From the NCBI RefSeq assembly GCF_003202035.1, contig NZ_QJKC01000011.1:1-64000 (forward strand): a DNA stretch of 64,000 nucleotides, read 5' to 3'. This document shows, piece after piece, positions 1 to 8,745 of this stretch (position 1 is its first letter; each line of letters opens with the position of its first letter). A model generated the notes under the pieces. The model did not search any database and had not been told where the DNA came from. It saw only the letters and a program-made list of their open reading frames with translations. The DNA comes from Aquitalea magnusonii (GTDB lineage: Bacteria; Pseudomonadota; Gammaproteobacteria; Burkholderiales; Chromobacteriaceae). A program made the translations under genes and the position numbers.

Positions 1-1
1 T

Positions 2-112
2 GGGCAGGCGGGATTGGTGGCGGCGCAGCAGGACTTGCTGGATGGCTTGAGCCGCGAGATAGCGGCGGCGCTGGCGGCGCAGCCGGCGTGGTTGCTCCCG
101 GCCGCAGGCTAG
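2..112 (+). CDS. C-terminal end of a probable PqiC-type ABC transport auxiliary lipoprotein (partial)
   Basis: Only the last 36 codons lie in the window, in frame from base 2 and ending with TAG at 110-112. The peptide has a glutamine-rich helix (AAQQDLLDGLSREIAAAL) of the kind that closes PqiC/DUF330 outer-membrane lipoproteins, which work with MlaD-domain proteins in lipid transport across the periplasm. This is judged from helix pattern alone. Its stop overlaps the stop of the convergent amidase gene in a shared CTAG at 109-112. The start and the neighbouring mce/pqi genes are outside the window. Confidence 0.4.
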   Translation, partial: GQAGLVAAQQDLLDGLSREIAAALAAQPAWLLPAAG

Positions 113-1614
113 CCCTGGCTCAAGGGCGGGCGGCGCTGGAACCAGGGCTGCGCCTGTTCCAGTTGCGCTGCCAGCTGCAGCAGCAGCGCCTCCTTGCCAT
201 AAGCTGCCACCATCTGGGTGCCGATGGGCAGTTTGGCCTCATTCCAGAACAGGGGCACGCTCATCGCTGGCTGGCCGCTCATATTGAAGGGAATGGTCCA
301 GCCGATGTACTCCATCAGCTTGCGTGAATGCTCGGGCACCAGACGGCTCAGTTTCAAGGTCCAGTCCCAGCCCAGATGACCCAGCAACAGGGTGGACAGG
401 CATTGTTCAAAGCGCGAGGTGGCCAGTGCGCCGATGGCGGCCGGTGGCTGGTTCAGTACCGGCGTCACCAGCACATCGTAGCGTTGATGGAATGCCTGCA
501 TGATGCGGCCCTGGCGCAAGGCAAAGTCTCGCATCCAGGCAAATTCCCCTGCCGACAGCAGTTCGCCGTAGCGGGCCAGGGTCCAGCTGTCAGCCTCCAT
601 CAGGCGGAAATCCGCCCTGCGTCCGCATAGCCGCTGGCTGTTGCGAATCAGGCAGGCCAGCTCGCCGCAAATCATCACCAGCATGGCGTGACACATTTCA
701 TCGGCACTGCCCAGTGGCGGGTGGGCTTCTTCCACCTCATGGCCCAGCCCGTGCAGCAAGTGCAAGCTATGACTGAGTGCGGCTTCACCATCTGCATGCA
801 GTGTGCCGCCCAGAAACGGCTGGCGGGTAAAGGCAATGCGCAGTTTGCCGACAGGCTGTTGCAGGCTGGCCAGAAAAGAGGTGGCTGGCGGCGGGCAGTG
901 ATAGGCATCGCCCGCGTCAAAGCCCTGGCAGAGGATGTCCAGCATGGCTGCACTATCGCGCACGCTGCGGGTCAAGGCGTGTTCACTGGCATAGCCTTGC
1001 CACAGTTCGGAAGTATGCGGGCCGCAGGGGGAGCGACCGCGGCTGGGTTTCAGGCCGAACAGGCCGCAATTGGAGGCGGGGATGCGGATGGAGCCCCCGC
1101 CGTCGCCACCATGGGCAATCGCCACCATGCCACTGGCCACCGCAGCGGCCGAACCGCCACTGGAGCCGCCGCAGGTCCGGCTGGTATCCCAGGGGTTGCG
1201 GGTGGCACCGCTGAGCCTGGATTCGGTATAGGGGTAAAGACCAAACTCCGGCGTGGTGGTCTTGCCGGCGAAAATCAGCCCGGCCTGGCGATATCGGCGG
1301 ATCAGTTCGCTATCTTGTGTGGCGACATGGTGCTGAAACAGTCTGCTGCCACTGCGGGTAGGGCAGCCCTCGATGTCTGCCTGCAGGTCCTTGATCAGTA
1401 TCGGCAGGCCGGCCAGGGGGCTGGCGCCTGCGCGTAGCGGCTGACAAGCGGCTTGTGCGTCCAGGCGCAGCAGCACGGCATTGAGCGCCGGATTGTACCG
1501 GTCCATTCCTTCCTGAGCGGCGCGCAGCAGATCGGCCTGGCTGATCTCGCCCCTGGCCAGCAGGGCGGCCAGCGCGATGCCATCGTGGTTTTCGTATTCA
1601 GGAAAAAAAGCCAT
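109..1614 (-). CDS. amidase-signature family amidase
   Basis: This 501-residue protein belongs to the amidase signature family, which hydrolyses carboxylic amides in the cytoplasm. The Ser-cisSer-Lys triad is visible: Lys75 in ILIKDLQ, the cis-Ser at 151 in GGSSGGSAAAVASG, and the nucleophile Ser175 in GGDGGGSIRIPA; the 24-residue spacing between the two serines is the family standard. Length is normal. The substrate cannot be told from sequence. It is not gatA-like in context, since no gatB or gatC is near. It is divergent from the DMT exporter gene, sharing an AT-rich intergenic region with a long inverted repeat (1706-1772). Confidence 0.9.
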   Translation of the reverse strand: MAFFPEYENHDGIALAALLARGEISQADLLRAAQEGMDRYNPALNAVLLRLDAQAACQPLRAGASPLAGLPILIKDLQADIEGCPTRSGSRLFQHHVATQDSELIRRYRQAGLIFAGKTTTPEFGLYPYTESRLSGATRNPWDTSRTCGGSSGGSAAAVASGMVAIAHGGDGGGSIRIPASNCGLFGLKPSRGRSPCGPHTSELWQGYASEHALTRSVRDSAAMLDILCQGFDAGDAYHCPPPATSFLASLQQPVGKLRIAFTRQPFLGGTLHADGEAALSHSLHLLHGLGHEVEEAHPPLGSADEMCHAMLVMICGELACLIRNSQRLCGRRADFRLMEADSWTLARYGELLSAGEFAWMRDFALRQGRIMQAFHQRYDVLVTPVLNQPPAAIGALATSRFEQCLSTLLLGHLGWDWTLKLSRLVPEHSRKLMEYIGWTIPFNMSGQPAMSVPLFWNEAKLPIGTQMVAAYGKEALLLQLAAQLEQAQPWFQRRPPLSQG

Positions 1615-1705
1615 GGCGATGACCTGTCATGCAATTTGCTCAGCATAATCAGCTCTGATGGATGTTTCAAAGCAGCCCGCTGCTTGCTGATTGCGTGTTT
1701 GTTTG

Positions 1706-1772
1706 ATTAAGTGAAATAAAAAACCAGTATTGATGATAAATTAGGCGTGATTTGTTTTATTTCATACTTAAT
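1706..1772. promoter_or_regulatory. imperfect inverted repeat between divergent amidase and exporter genes
   Basis: ATTAAGTGAAATAAAA at 1706-1721 is repeated in reverse complement as TTTTATTTCATACTTAAT at 1755-1772, differing only by a 2-base insertion. It lies in a strongly AT-rich stretch between two divergent genes, where an operator shared by both promoters would be expected. No regulator gene is adjacent, so the binding protein is unknown. Confidence 0.4.
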
Positions 1773-1835
1773 TGGCAATTGTGTGTGAGTGGGTTTGGGT
1801 AAAATTTCTGACTTCACTCATTGCGCTGCCTCATC

Positions 1836-2783
1836 ATGTCCAGTTCCGGCTCCCCGTCTTCCCGCACCGCCTATCTGCTGCTGGTGCTGACCATGCTGCT
1901 GTGGTCCACCAACTTTGTCATTGCCCGTGCCATTCATGGCCAGATCGGTCCTTTCGGCTTGGCCTTCGGCCGCTGGGCCATTGCCTTGCTGTGTCTGCTG
2001 CCTGTCGGGCTGCCACGGCTGGCCCGCGCTTGGCCGCTGCTGCGGCAGCAGTGGCAAAAGCTGCTGTTACTGGGCGTATTCGGTATCGGGCTGACCAATA
2101 CACTGGTCTACGTTGCCGTGCGTAGCACCACCGCCACCAATGCCGTCATTCTCAATAGTGCCACACCGATGATGGTGTTGGTGCTGGGATCCCTGTATTT
2201 CCGCCAGCGTTTGCGCCGGCGTCAGTGGGCCGGCATGGGGCTGGCGCTGGCCGGGGCCTTGCTTATCGTACTGAAAGGCAAGCTGCTGGGCATGAGCCAT
2301 TTCCAGTTCAGCAGTGGTGATTTGCTGGTACTGGCCGCCGGGCTGTGCTGGGCGGTGTATACGCTGGGCCTGCGCACTCTGCTGCCAGGACTGGACCCGC
2401 TGGTGATGATGATGGTGCTGTTGCTGGTGGGCGAAGTGCTGCTGCTGCCGGCTTTTGTGATGGAAACCTGGCAGGCCGGCGGCTTTCACCTGCTGTCTGC
2501 TCCGACCATGGGCTGCTTGCTGTATCTGGGCATTTTCCCGTCGGTGCTGGCTTTCCTGATGTATAACCGCGCCATTGCCCAGGTCGGGGCTGCCAAGGCG
2601 GCTGGTTTTCTCTATCTGATGCCGGCTTTTGGTGCGCTGCAGTCCATCCTGCTGTTGGGCGAGGATTTGCGTTGGTATCATGTGGCGGGGCTGGCCGCCA
2701 TTTTTTCCGGCATTTTGCTGGGTTCGCTCAGCCGTGGTGCGGCTGCGGCTCGTCAGCCGACAACACTGTCGGTCGCCAAGTGA
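1836..2783 (+). CDS. DMT-superfamily (EamA) transporter
   Basis: This roughly 315-residue inner-membrane protein consists almost entirely of hydrophobic segments, about ten, in two EamA halves. The first half begins at LLLVLTMLLWSTNFVIARA and the second near LLVLAAGLCWAVYTLGLR; this duplicated WSxNFV/WAxYTL pattern is typical of drug/metabolite exporters. The ATG at 1836 is preferred over the in-frame TTG at 1821 because it starts just before the first helix; neither has a strong ribosome site. The substrate is unknown. Divergence from the amidase could link export to amide turnover, but that is only inference. Confidence 0.85.
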   Translation: MSSSGSPSSRTAYLLLVLTMLLWSTNFVIARAIHGQIGPFGLAFGRWAIALLCLLPVGLPRLARAWPLLRQQWQKLLLLGVFGIGLTNTLVYVAVRSTTATNAVILNSATPMMVLVLGSLYFRQRLRRRQWAGMGLALAGALLIVLKGKLLGMSHFQFSSGDLLVLAAGLCWAVYTLGLRTLLPGLDPLVMMMVLLLVGEVLLLPAFVMETWQAGGFHLLSAPTMGCLLYLGIFPSVLAFLMYNRAIAQVGAAKAAGFLYLMPAFGALQSILLLGEDLRWYHVAGLAAIFSGILLGSLSRGAAAARQPTTLSVAK

Positions 2784-3242
2784 TGTGGTTTTGACTACGG
2801 ATTTTTACGGATGGTTAAAAGTGTAGCCAGCGACTAAAGTTAGCTTTGTTGGCAGTGCCCGTACTTATTGGATCTCCTGCAGTACCTGCCAACCTTCTTT
2901 TTGTTTGTTGTTGAAGTACCTCTGGCTTTTGTTCCTCTTCAGTATTGGCTATAGCTCGGCCCGGTGAATCCTCCCCGACTCACCGGGCATTTTCTTGCCT
3001 GCCACCATTCCCGCTTGTTCTGTTGTTCAGCATGCATTGCTGTTGCAATGCGCTCGCCACCAGGGTGCTGTCACGGCTGTGGCAGTCTGAATCCGCGTAA
3101 ATCATGGTCAGTCGGCGGTCTATCCCCTACAATGGCGGCAGATCAACAGCGGCTGTGCCGATGGCGGCATGCAGCGGACGGGACTGGCCCGTGGCGGCAT
3201 GGCACCCGGCGCTACCCGCTTTTTTTATTACAGGATTATCCA
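2784..3242. other. intergenic region without a convincing gene
   Basis: These 459 bases separate the exporter from the pseudouridine synthase. The only clear element is the terminator at 2959-2996. The open frame that continues upstream of the pseudouridine synthase has no family-like sequence before residue [10 protein letters not shown] and is treated as non-coding. Confidence 0.6.
2959..2996 (+). terminator. Rho-independent terminator after the DMT exporter
   Basis: The 9-bp stem GCCCGGTGA (2959-2967) / TCACCGGGC (2980-2988) is followed by ATTTTCTT. It lies 175 bp past the exporter stop and would end that transcript before the pseudouridine synthase gene. Confidence 0.7.
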
Positions 3243-3971
3243 ATGGAACCCGTGCGCCTTTCCAAGCGTATGGCCGAGCTGGGCATCTGTTCCCGTCGCG
3301 AGGCGGACAGCTATATCGAGCAAGGCTGGGTCAAGGTAGACGGCGAAGTGGCCGTGCTTGGCCAGAAAGTGCTGCCGCACAACACCATCGAAGTACTGAA
3401 GAAGGCGCAGGATGCGCAATCTTCCCGTGTCACCATTCTGCTGAACAAGCCGATGGGCTATGTCTCCGGCCAGGCAGAAAAGGGTTATCAACCGGCGGTG
3501 ACGCTGGTGAAGCCCGACAATCACTGGGCGGAAGACCCGAGCAAGAAACGTTTCATTCCGGCGCATTTGCGTGGACTGGCGCCGGCTGGGCGGCTGGATA
3601 TCGATTCGGTCGGCCTGTTGGTGCTGACGCAGGATGGTCGTGTTGCCAAGCACATCATCGGCGAGAATTCGACGGTGGAAAAGGAATACCTGGTGCGTGT
3701 GACCGGGGAGCTGGACGAGCGTGGCCTGGCCCTGCTCAATCATGGCCTGTCGCTGGATGGCGAAGCGCTGAAGCCGGCGGAGGTGAGCTGGCAGAACGAA
3801 GACCAGCTGCGCTTCATCCTGCGCGAAGGCAAGAAGCGGCAGATTCGCCGCATGTGCGAGCTGGTGGGTTTGCGCGTGGTGGGGCTGAAGCGTATCCGCA
3901 TCGGCACCATCAAGCTGGGCAATCTGCCGACCGGGCAATGGCGTTACCTGCGCGACGACGAGATGTTCTGA
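3243..3971 (+). CDS. rRNA pseudouridine synthase (RsuA/RluB/E/F family)
   Basis: This 242-residue enzyme isomerises a uridine in ribosomal RNA. An N-terminal S4 RNA-binding domain (residues 4-50, with [15 protein letters not shown]) is followed by the catalytic domain containing [17 protein letters not shown], whose Asp119 is the catalytic aspartate, and the C-terminal [13 protein letters not shown] motif. The S4 domain resembles RluF most, but a longer loop lies before the catalytic motif, so the target uridine is not assigned. The ATG at 3243 puts the S4 domain at the N-terminus; longer in-frame starts add unrelated sequence. A terminator follows closely. Confidence 0.88.
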   Translation: MEPVRLSKRMAELGICSRREADSYIEQGWVKVDGEVAVLGQKVLPHNTIEVLKKAQDAQSSRVTILLNKPMGYVSGQAEKGYQPAVTLVKPDNHWAEDPSKKRFIPAHLRGLAPAGRLDIDSVGLLVLTQDGRVAKHIIGENSTVEKEYLVRVTGELDERGLALLNHGLSLDGEALKPAEVSWQNEDQLRFILREGKKRQIRRMCELVGLRVVGLKRIRIGTIKLGNLPTGQWRYLRDDEMF

Positions 3972-3994
3972 GCGGCAGCCTGTGGCGGACGAAC

Positions 3995-4018
3995 ACGGCG
4001 ACCGATGGTCGCCGTTTT
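3995..4018 (+). terminator. Rho-independent terminator after the pseudouridine synthase
   Basis: ACGGCGACC (3995-4003), the three-base loop GAT and GGTCGCCGT (4007-4015) form a 9-bp stem followed by TTT, 23 bp after the stop codon. Confidence 0.8.
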
Positions 4019-4059
4019 GCATGGTGGTGGCTGACTTGGTTTTGTAAGGCGGGCGTGAC

Positions 4060-5010
4060 ATGATCACTGCCATGAACGCCTATCTCATTCCCTTGCTATT
4101 GGTGCTGGCCGCTGTGCTGCTGGCCTGCTGTTTCCCTTCGGCTACCGGTCAGTACATGGTCCGGGCCTATTTGCGGCTGGCCGGTTTTCGCAGCCGCCGA
4201 TTGCGGCTGGAGCAGGGCGAGCTGGCCTTCCTGGAGGGCGGGCAGGGCAGCAATGTGTTGCTGATTCATGGTTTTGGCGGCGATGGTCCGGCCAGTTGGG
4301 GGCGGGTCATGGCCGGCTTGATCCGGCGTCACCATGTGCTGGTGCCGGACTTGCTGTGGTTCGGTCGCAGCCATGCGGCCAGCGCACCTTCGCTGATGGC
4401 GCAGGCCGATGCACTGGAGGCGCTGATCCGCGCGCGCATTGCCGGTCCGGTGCAGCTGGTGGGTTTGTCCTATGGCGGCTTTGTCGCGCTGGAGCTGGCG
4501 CGGCGCTTGCCGCAGCAGGTATCACAGCTGGTGATCATGGCCTCGCCCGGCATGGTGTATACCCCGGAAGACCAGCAGGACTTGCTGGCCCGTGCGCGGG
4601 TGGCGTCGGCCGAGCAGCTGTTCGTTCCGGCCGATCCGCAAGGCGTGGCACGCATGATGGCGATGGTGGGCAGCCCGCTGGCCCGTGCACCGCAGTTTTT
4701 GCTGAAGGACGTCTGGCAATTCTATTACCGTGACCGCGCACCACAGCTGCGGGCGCTGATGCAGGAACTGGCCACCCGGCAGGAGCAGCATCTTGAGCGC
4801 TTTTCCCAGCCATTGGCGATGCCGGTTGCCGTGATCTGGGGTTCGCAGGACGAGATTTTCCCGCTGGATATTGGTCAGCGCCTGGCGCTCTTGCTGGATG
4901 CGCCGCTGATTACCATCGACGGCGGCACCCATGTGCTGCCGGTGGTGTTTGCGGTGCAGACGCTGGCGGCTTTGCAAGACATTTTGCAAGGCAATTCGCC
5001 ACAAGTTTGA
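4060..5010 (+). CDS. alpha/beta-fold hydrolase with N-terminal membrane segment
   Basis: This 316-residue protein has one hydrophobic N-terminal helix (residues 9-24), probably an anchor or signal sequence, followed by an alpha/beta hydrolase domain. The HG motif LLIHGFGG (about 67-74) forms the oxyanion region; the nucleophile is Ser137 in GLSYGGF; the acid is probably Asp in WGSQDEIF and the base His in DGGTHVLP. The fold is that of esterases, lipases and C-C hydrolases, and no substrate can be named. A second ATG at 4072 is an equally possible start. It stands alone between a terminator and a gene of unknown function. Confidence 0.8.
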   Translation: MITAMNAYLIPLLLVLAAVLLACCFPSATGQYMVRAYLRLAGFRSRRLRLEQGELAFLEGGQGSNVLLIHGFGGDGPASWGRVMAGLIRRHHVLVPDLLWFGRSHAASAPSLMAQADALEALIRARIAGPVQLVGLSYGGFVALELARRLPQQVSQLVIMASPGMVYTPEDQQDLLARARVASAEQLFVPADPQGVARMMAMVGSPLARAPQFLLKDVWQFYYRDRAPQLRALMQELATRQEQHLERFSQPLAMPVAVIWGSQDEIFPLDIGQRLALLLDAPLITIDGGTHVLPVVFAVQTLAALQDILQGNSPQV

Positions 5011-5387
5011 TGCTGCGCTACCGCGGAACGGTAAAATCCGGGCATGCTGTATCAGGGTGTTCCGCTCGGCCTGCGCTCTGGGGCTGGCTGGTTTTCCGCT
5101 TGCCATTGCCGTTTCTTCCCCCCTTTGCCTAAGCACCTTTTCCCTGGCTGCTGGATTGGGTCGCCATGGGGGTGCTGCGTTAAAAACGCCCGTGGAATAC
5201 CCATTTGTCCGATGTCAACCTCGCTTTCCCACTTGTTGGCGGCCGGTTTCGCCTTGTCCCAGGCTAGCTGGCGCGACCTTGAGCCGGCGCCAGGCCGCCA
5301 GCAATCCTCCAGGTGCGGGAGCATGATGTTAATCCGGTACTGCAGGCGCTGATCCGGCCTGCAATCCGTTGTGAAGGGAGTCTGCTG
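5011..5387. other. intergenic region without a convincing gene
   Basis: These 377 bases precede the unknown-function gene at 5388. A weak promoter-like pair, TTGATG at 5007-5012 and TAAAAT at 5032-5037 (19-bp spacing), could drive that gene. Short open frames here have no recognisable features and no good ribosome site. Confidence 0.4.
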
Positions 5388-6446
5388 ATGTTTGATTGGC
5401 TATGGCAAAAACTGGCGCTGGATCCGGCGTCCCGCCAGCGCAAGGCCACTTTATTGCAGGCCATTGAAACCGTAGTGGATGGCAGTGATGCCCGGTTGCG
5501 CCTGTTGTCTGGCTATCAGCAACGCATGTTGCCCGGGATGCAGTGTTCGCTGGCTTATCTGGAGAGCCTGCCCTGGCAGCGCATCGAACCACTCGAACTG
5601 TCCTTGCGTGGCTTTGCGACTGACCGGCGGCTGGGCCTGCTGTTTTCCAGCCCGCTCAGCCTGTTGTTGTTTCTCAAGAGTAGTGCCGCACTGGCAGACT
5701 TCTTCCTGTCCGCCAGCAAGGGGGACGATGCCTGGGCCATGATGAGCATGAGCCGCAGCGAAACGGCCCGTTTTGGCATGACCGAGCACAATGGCGAAAT
5801 ACGCAGCGATGTGGCACAGCTGGTGGTCAGCTTTGATCAGCACCGCTTGATGGACCCCGCGGCCAATCAGGACGACCTGCAACAGAATGTCATTCAGCGC
5901 GGGCTGGCGGTGCTGGTGGCCGTCATTGGCCGACGTCTGCGGCTGATGCAGCAGATGCGGCTGGACTTGCAAAGCGAGCTGGAGCAGGTGCAACTGAAAC
6001 TGCTGACGCTTTCGCGTGGCGGCGGCAAGGTGATTGATGCGACCGGCAATGTCTCCTCCGGTGCGGCCAGCCTGCCTGCGGATGAAGCAGGCTTGCGCCA
6101 GCGGGAGGCCGCGCTGCAGCAGCAGTTGCAGCCGCTGGCCAGCCTGGCCGAACTGGGGGGCATACTGGATGTGGTGTGCCAGGTGCTGGAACAGCCGGCC
6201 ACGTTTTTCCGCATCGAGGCGGAAACCATCTATCTGAACCGCATGGGCGTACGCCATGAGCGGCCGGACGCCGACGATGTGACCGCGCTCAGCTTCGAAC
6301 ACGTGGTACTGGGGCAGTTGCAGCCGGTCTCCCGTGCCATCATGCCGGTACATGTCAATCGCCAGCAATTGCGCGAGCTGGAACAGCAGTTTGCCGACGA
6401 ACTGGCCAGCCTGCAGCAGCAACAGCAACAAAGCGGCCTATTCTGA
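5388..6446 (+). CDS. protein of unknown function with coiled coil and glutamine-rich C-terminus
   Basis: I do not recognise this 352-residue protein. It starts MFDWLWQKLALD behind a clear ribosome site (GAAGGGAG at 5372-5379), which rules out the longer in-frame start at 5313. No signal peptide is obvious; one moderately hydrophobic stretch (GLLFSSPLSLLLFL) lies near residue 84. The middle is rich in Q, L, R and E and looks helical or coiled coil, and the end is a glutamine-rich tail. Codon use looks native. It converges on and overlaps by 9 bp the DGC protein gene on the other strand. Confidence 0.65.
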   Translation: MFDWLWQKLALDPASRQRKATLLQAIETVVDGSDARLRLLSGYQQRMLPGMQCSLAYLESLPWQRIEPLELSLRGFATDRRLGLLFSSPLSLLLFLKSSAALADFFLSASKGDDAWAMMSMSRSETARFGMTEHNGEIRSDVAQLVVSFDQHRLMDPAANQDDLQQNVIQRGLAVLVAVIGRRLRLMQQMRLDLQSELEQVQLKLLTLSRGGGKVIDATGNVSSGAASLPADEAGLRQREAALQQQLQPLASLAELGGILDVVCQVLEQPATFFRIEAETIYLNRMGVRHERPDADDVTALSFEHVVLGQLQPVSRAIMPVHVNRQQLRELEQQFADELASLQQQQQQSGLF

Positions 6447-6839
6447 TGGTGTCTGGGCCAGACTGATGGCAAGGGCGCTGAGCAAGGGCCAGATTTCACC
6501 AGCCTGTTGCTCTTCATAAGCCTGATGCTTGCGTTTGATCACGCCCAGTTCTGACAGCAACAGCGTGTGGTCTGCCGTGACGTCGACCTGTTGCAGGCAG
6601 GCCTGGACGCAGGCCAGTCGGCAACCATCCAGGGCCAGCACCGGGCGGCCGGATTGTGCCAGCCTGACCAGTGCGGGCACACCGCCGCCGACACCGGCGA
6701 TGCAGGACATCTCGGCCAATCCTGCGCGGTCCAGTCGCAGGGCCAGATCATTGGCCATCTGCGCGGCACTGGAGCAGCCGGAGCAGGCATAGACCAGGGG
6801 AAGGTTCGGCTTTGTCATGCCCCATTGTGCGTTGGCCAT
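6438..6839 (-). CDS. DGC-domain putative zinc-binding protein
   Basis: This 133-residue cytoplasmic protein matches the small cysteine-rich DGC family. An N-terminal YACSGCSSAAQMANDLA motif is followed by LDGCRLACVQACLQ, containing the Asp-Gly-Cys triplet that names the family. The paired cysteines suggest zinc binding; the biological role of the family is not established. Two starts are possible: ATG at 6839 (used here) or ATG at 6818, which gives MTKPNLPLVYACSG. It lies downstream of the phosphatase-like gene on the same strand, 35 bp away, and may be co-transcribed with it. Confidence 0.75.
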   Translation of the reverse strand: MANAQWGMTKPNLPLVYACSGCSSAAQMANDLALRLDRAGLAEMSCIAGVGGGVPALVRLAQSGRPVLALDGCRLACVQACLQQVDVTADHTLLLSELGVIKRKHQAYEEQQAGEIWPLLSALAISLAQTPSE

Positions 6840-6874
6840 TCTGCCTGTGCCATTCGCCGCAGGCAGAATGCGCC

Positions 6875-8092
6875 CTAATCCTTCCGGGGTAGACGCAGGA
6901 TGAGCGGCACGCTCATTTCCGCTGCGGTCACGCCGCCATGCTGACCGGGCAGATAGAGCGGTTTCTCCTGGGGCAGCGTATCGCGAATGCTCCAGTCCTC
7001 CTTGGCCAGCAGGCAGACCTCACCAATCCGCTGCGCCAGTTGCGGATGCTGCGCGCCAGGGCCGAAGGCGCCGCCAGCCAGCAGCCTTTCACTTTCGATC
7101 ACCCAGCAGGCGTGGCCTATTTGCTGTTGTGCCAGGCTGATGAAGCGCTCCTGCAGGCCGGGCCGGAGATGGCAAAACACCGCGCGGCGTTCGCCGGACA
7201 AAGGTTGGGCCAGCATGGCATAGAGCGCGGGGAACGCCTCGTCCAGGCTGATCTGCCGCTCAACTGGCGTATCGACAAAACCATGATCAGCCGTGGCCAG
7301 CAAGGCGCAATCCGCCTGGTCGGCAATGGCTGCCAGGCTGGCAAATCCCTGGTCAATCTGCGCGAACAGCGTGCGGACCGCCTGGCTTTGCGTGCCTTGG
7401 CGGTGCATCAGGCTGTCCAGTTGCGGCAGATACAGATAGTGGAAGCCTGGCCTGCCTGCTGTTTGCAGGCAGCTGGCCAGCCACTGGAAAGCCTCGTCCA
7501 TGCTGCGGTAGCTGTGACGGTCGGCCGAGCCGGCATGGTGCAGGCTGTAGGGGGAATCGGCAATGTAGTGTGGCTGCAGTATCTGCACCTGGCGGCCAAG
7601 CTGCGGCAGCAGGGGCGGACAAACCAGCAGGCGACTGGCCAGTTGCTGCGGGGTGCTGCTGCTGTCGGCCGGGTGGCGCACGGTGAGCGGCAGCGGGGCG
7701 ACGATTTCAGCTGGTGCATTGCTGCCACTGTCGCTATACAAATGCCAACCCACCAGGCCATGGCTGGCGGGCGACTGCCCGGTCATCAGGCTGGTAATCG
7801 CTGCTGCGGTGGTGGCCGGAAAGACTGAAGTCAGCGTGGCAAGCTGATGTTGGTACAGCTGGCTGTGCGGCCCCAGTCTGGCCAGCTGCTGACTGCCCAG
7901 CCCGTCGATCAGGATCACTACCACATGGCGATGCCGGCCAATACCGGCCAGCCATGGTGGGCTGAGTTCCGGCATGCCGGTTTGTGGGCCGCCCAGTCCG
8001 GCACTCAGGCTGGCGCACAGGTTGAGCAGACTACCACCCTGAAAATCAGGCCAGTAGCTGCCGGGGCAGAGAGTGGAAAGCAAGGAGGGCAT
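6875..8092 (-). CDS. alkaline phosphatase superfamily (nucleotide pyrophosphatase/phosphodiesterase-like) protein
   Basis: This roughly 405-residue protein has the metal-binding and nucleophile motifs of type I phosphodiesterases: VVVILIDGLGSQQL (metal Asp), SVFPATTAAAITSLMTGQ (nucleophile Thr) and ATADHGFVDT (metal Asp-His), with a further His in the C-terminal PGQHGGVT. It probably cleaves a phosphodiester or phosphomonoester; the substrate is unknown. No clear signal peptide is visible. The ATG at 8092 (MPSLLSTLCPGSYW) is chosen because longer starts run over the start of the divergent cysteine-cluster gene. Confidence 0.78.
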   Translation of the reverse strand: MPSLLSTLCPGSYWPDFQGGSLLNLCASLSAGLGGPQTGMPELSPPWLAGIGRHRHVVVILIDGLGSQQLARLGPHSQLYQHQLATLTSVFPATTAAAITSLMTGQSPASHGLVGWHLYSDSGSNAPAEIVAPLPLTVRHPADSSSTPQQLASRLLVCPPLLPQLGRQVQILQPHYIADSPYSLHHAGSADRHSYRSMDEAFQWLASCLQTAGRPGFHYLYLPQLDSLMHRQGTQSQAVRTLFAQIDQGFASLAAIADQADCALLATADHGFVDTPVERQISLDEAFPALYAMLAQPLSGERRAVFCHLRPGLQERFISLAQQQIGHACWVIESERLLAGGAFGPGAQHPQLAQRIGEVCLLAKEDWSIRDTLPQEKPLYLPGQHGGVTAAEMSVPLILRLPRKD

Positions 8093-8168
8093 GCAAGGTT
8101 CGCAAGGCTGCTGAATTTCCCCCAGCTTACAGGCATACTGTGGCCTCTTGCATTTTCTGTTTTCCGCC

Positions 8169-8516
8169 ATGTCCTCATCCGAGCAAAACATCTGTCAACG
8201 CTGCGGCGCTTGTTGCGCTGCATTTCGCGTCAGTTTTCATCATTCCGAGCTGGATAGTGAACCGGGTGGCCGGGTGCCGGCGCGTCTGGCCGATGAGGAA
8301 ACCGCCAGCACGGTGCGCATGCGTGGAACCGATTATGCCCGCCCGCGCTGCATCGCCCTGATCGGCCGGGTGGGGGAGTCGGTCAGCTGTGGCATCTATA
8401 GCGAGCGGCCGTCTCCCTGTCGCGAATTCGGTGCGCGGGCCAGCATCGGAATCTACGAAACAGCATGTAACCGGGCGCGTGCCCAGCATGGCTTGCCGCC
8501 ATTGCAACTGGACTGA
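8169..8516 (+). CDS. YkgJ-family cysteine cluster protein
   Basis: This 115-residue protein has the CxxCGACC pattern (ICQRCGACCAAFRV) near its N-terminus, a Cys in RPRCIALIG, and a C-terminal pair in SCGIYSERPSPCREF. That is the conserved eight-cysteine arrangement of the YkgJ/CxxCxxCC family, thought to bind zinc or an Fe-S cluster. Function is unknown. The start MSSSEQNICQ at 8169 places the cysteine cluster at the expected distance. It is divergent from the phosphatase-like gene, with only 76 bp between starts. Confidence 0.82.
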   Translation: MSSSEQNICQRCGACCAAFRVSFHHSELDSEPGGRVPARLADEETASTVRMRGTDYARPRCIALIGRVGESVSCGIYSERPSPCREFGARASIGIYETACNRARAQHGLPPLQLD

Positions 8517-8653
8517 AGGCCGGTCATGTCGCACTAGGAAATTTCCCGACCGCATCTATGCTGAAGAAACCTTCCAGGCAGTATTGCAGAGCGGATTGTC
8601 TGGTGGTGCGAAGTCTCCACCTCGGTCAGCCAGCAGGGCGGTTGACCGAACCT

Positions 8654-8681
8654 GCCCCGGCCAGCGCGTCGGGGCTTTTTT
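8654..8681 (+). terminator. Rho-independent terminator, plus strand
   Basis: GCCCCG (8654-8659) and CGGGGC (8670-8675) form a stem followed by six T. It lies about 140 bp past the YkgJ-family gene and back to back with the phaA terminator. Confidence 0.7.
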
Positions 8682-8697
8682 GTGATGCGCCACAATG

Positions 8698-8723
8698 AAA
8701 AAACCGGGCGGAAGGCCCGGTTT
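8698..8723 (-). terminator. Rho-independent terminator after phaA
   Basis: Read on the minus strand, CCGGGC and GCCCGG (8704-8709 / 8715-8720) form a short-loop stem followed by six T, 23 bp past the phaA stop. It ends the phaCA transcript. Confidence 0.85.
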
Positions 8724-8745
8724 GCAGTGCAGACAAGACAGCTGT

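Noticed and set aside
5044-5352. Plus-strand open frame of about 100 codons before the unknown protein
   Set aside because: It has no ribosome site or domain, and overlaps the ribosome-site region upstream of the better-supported gene at 5388.
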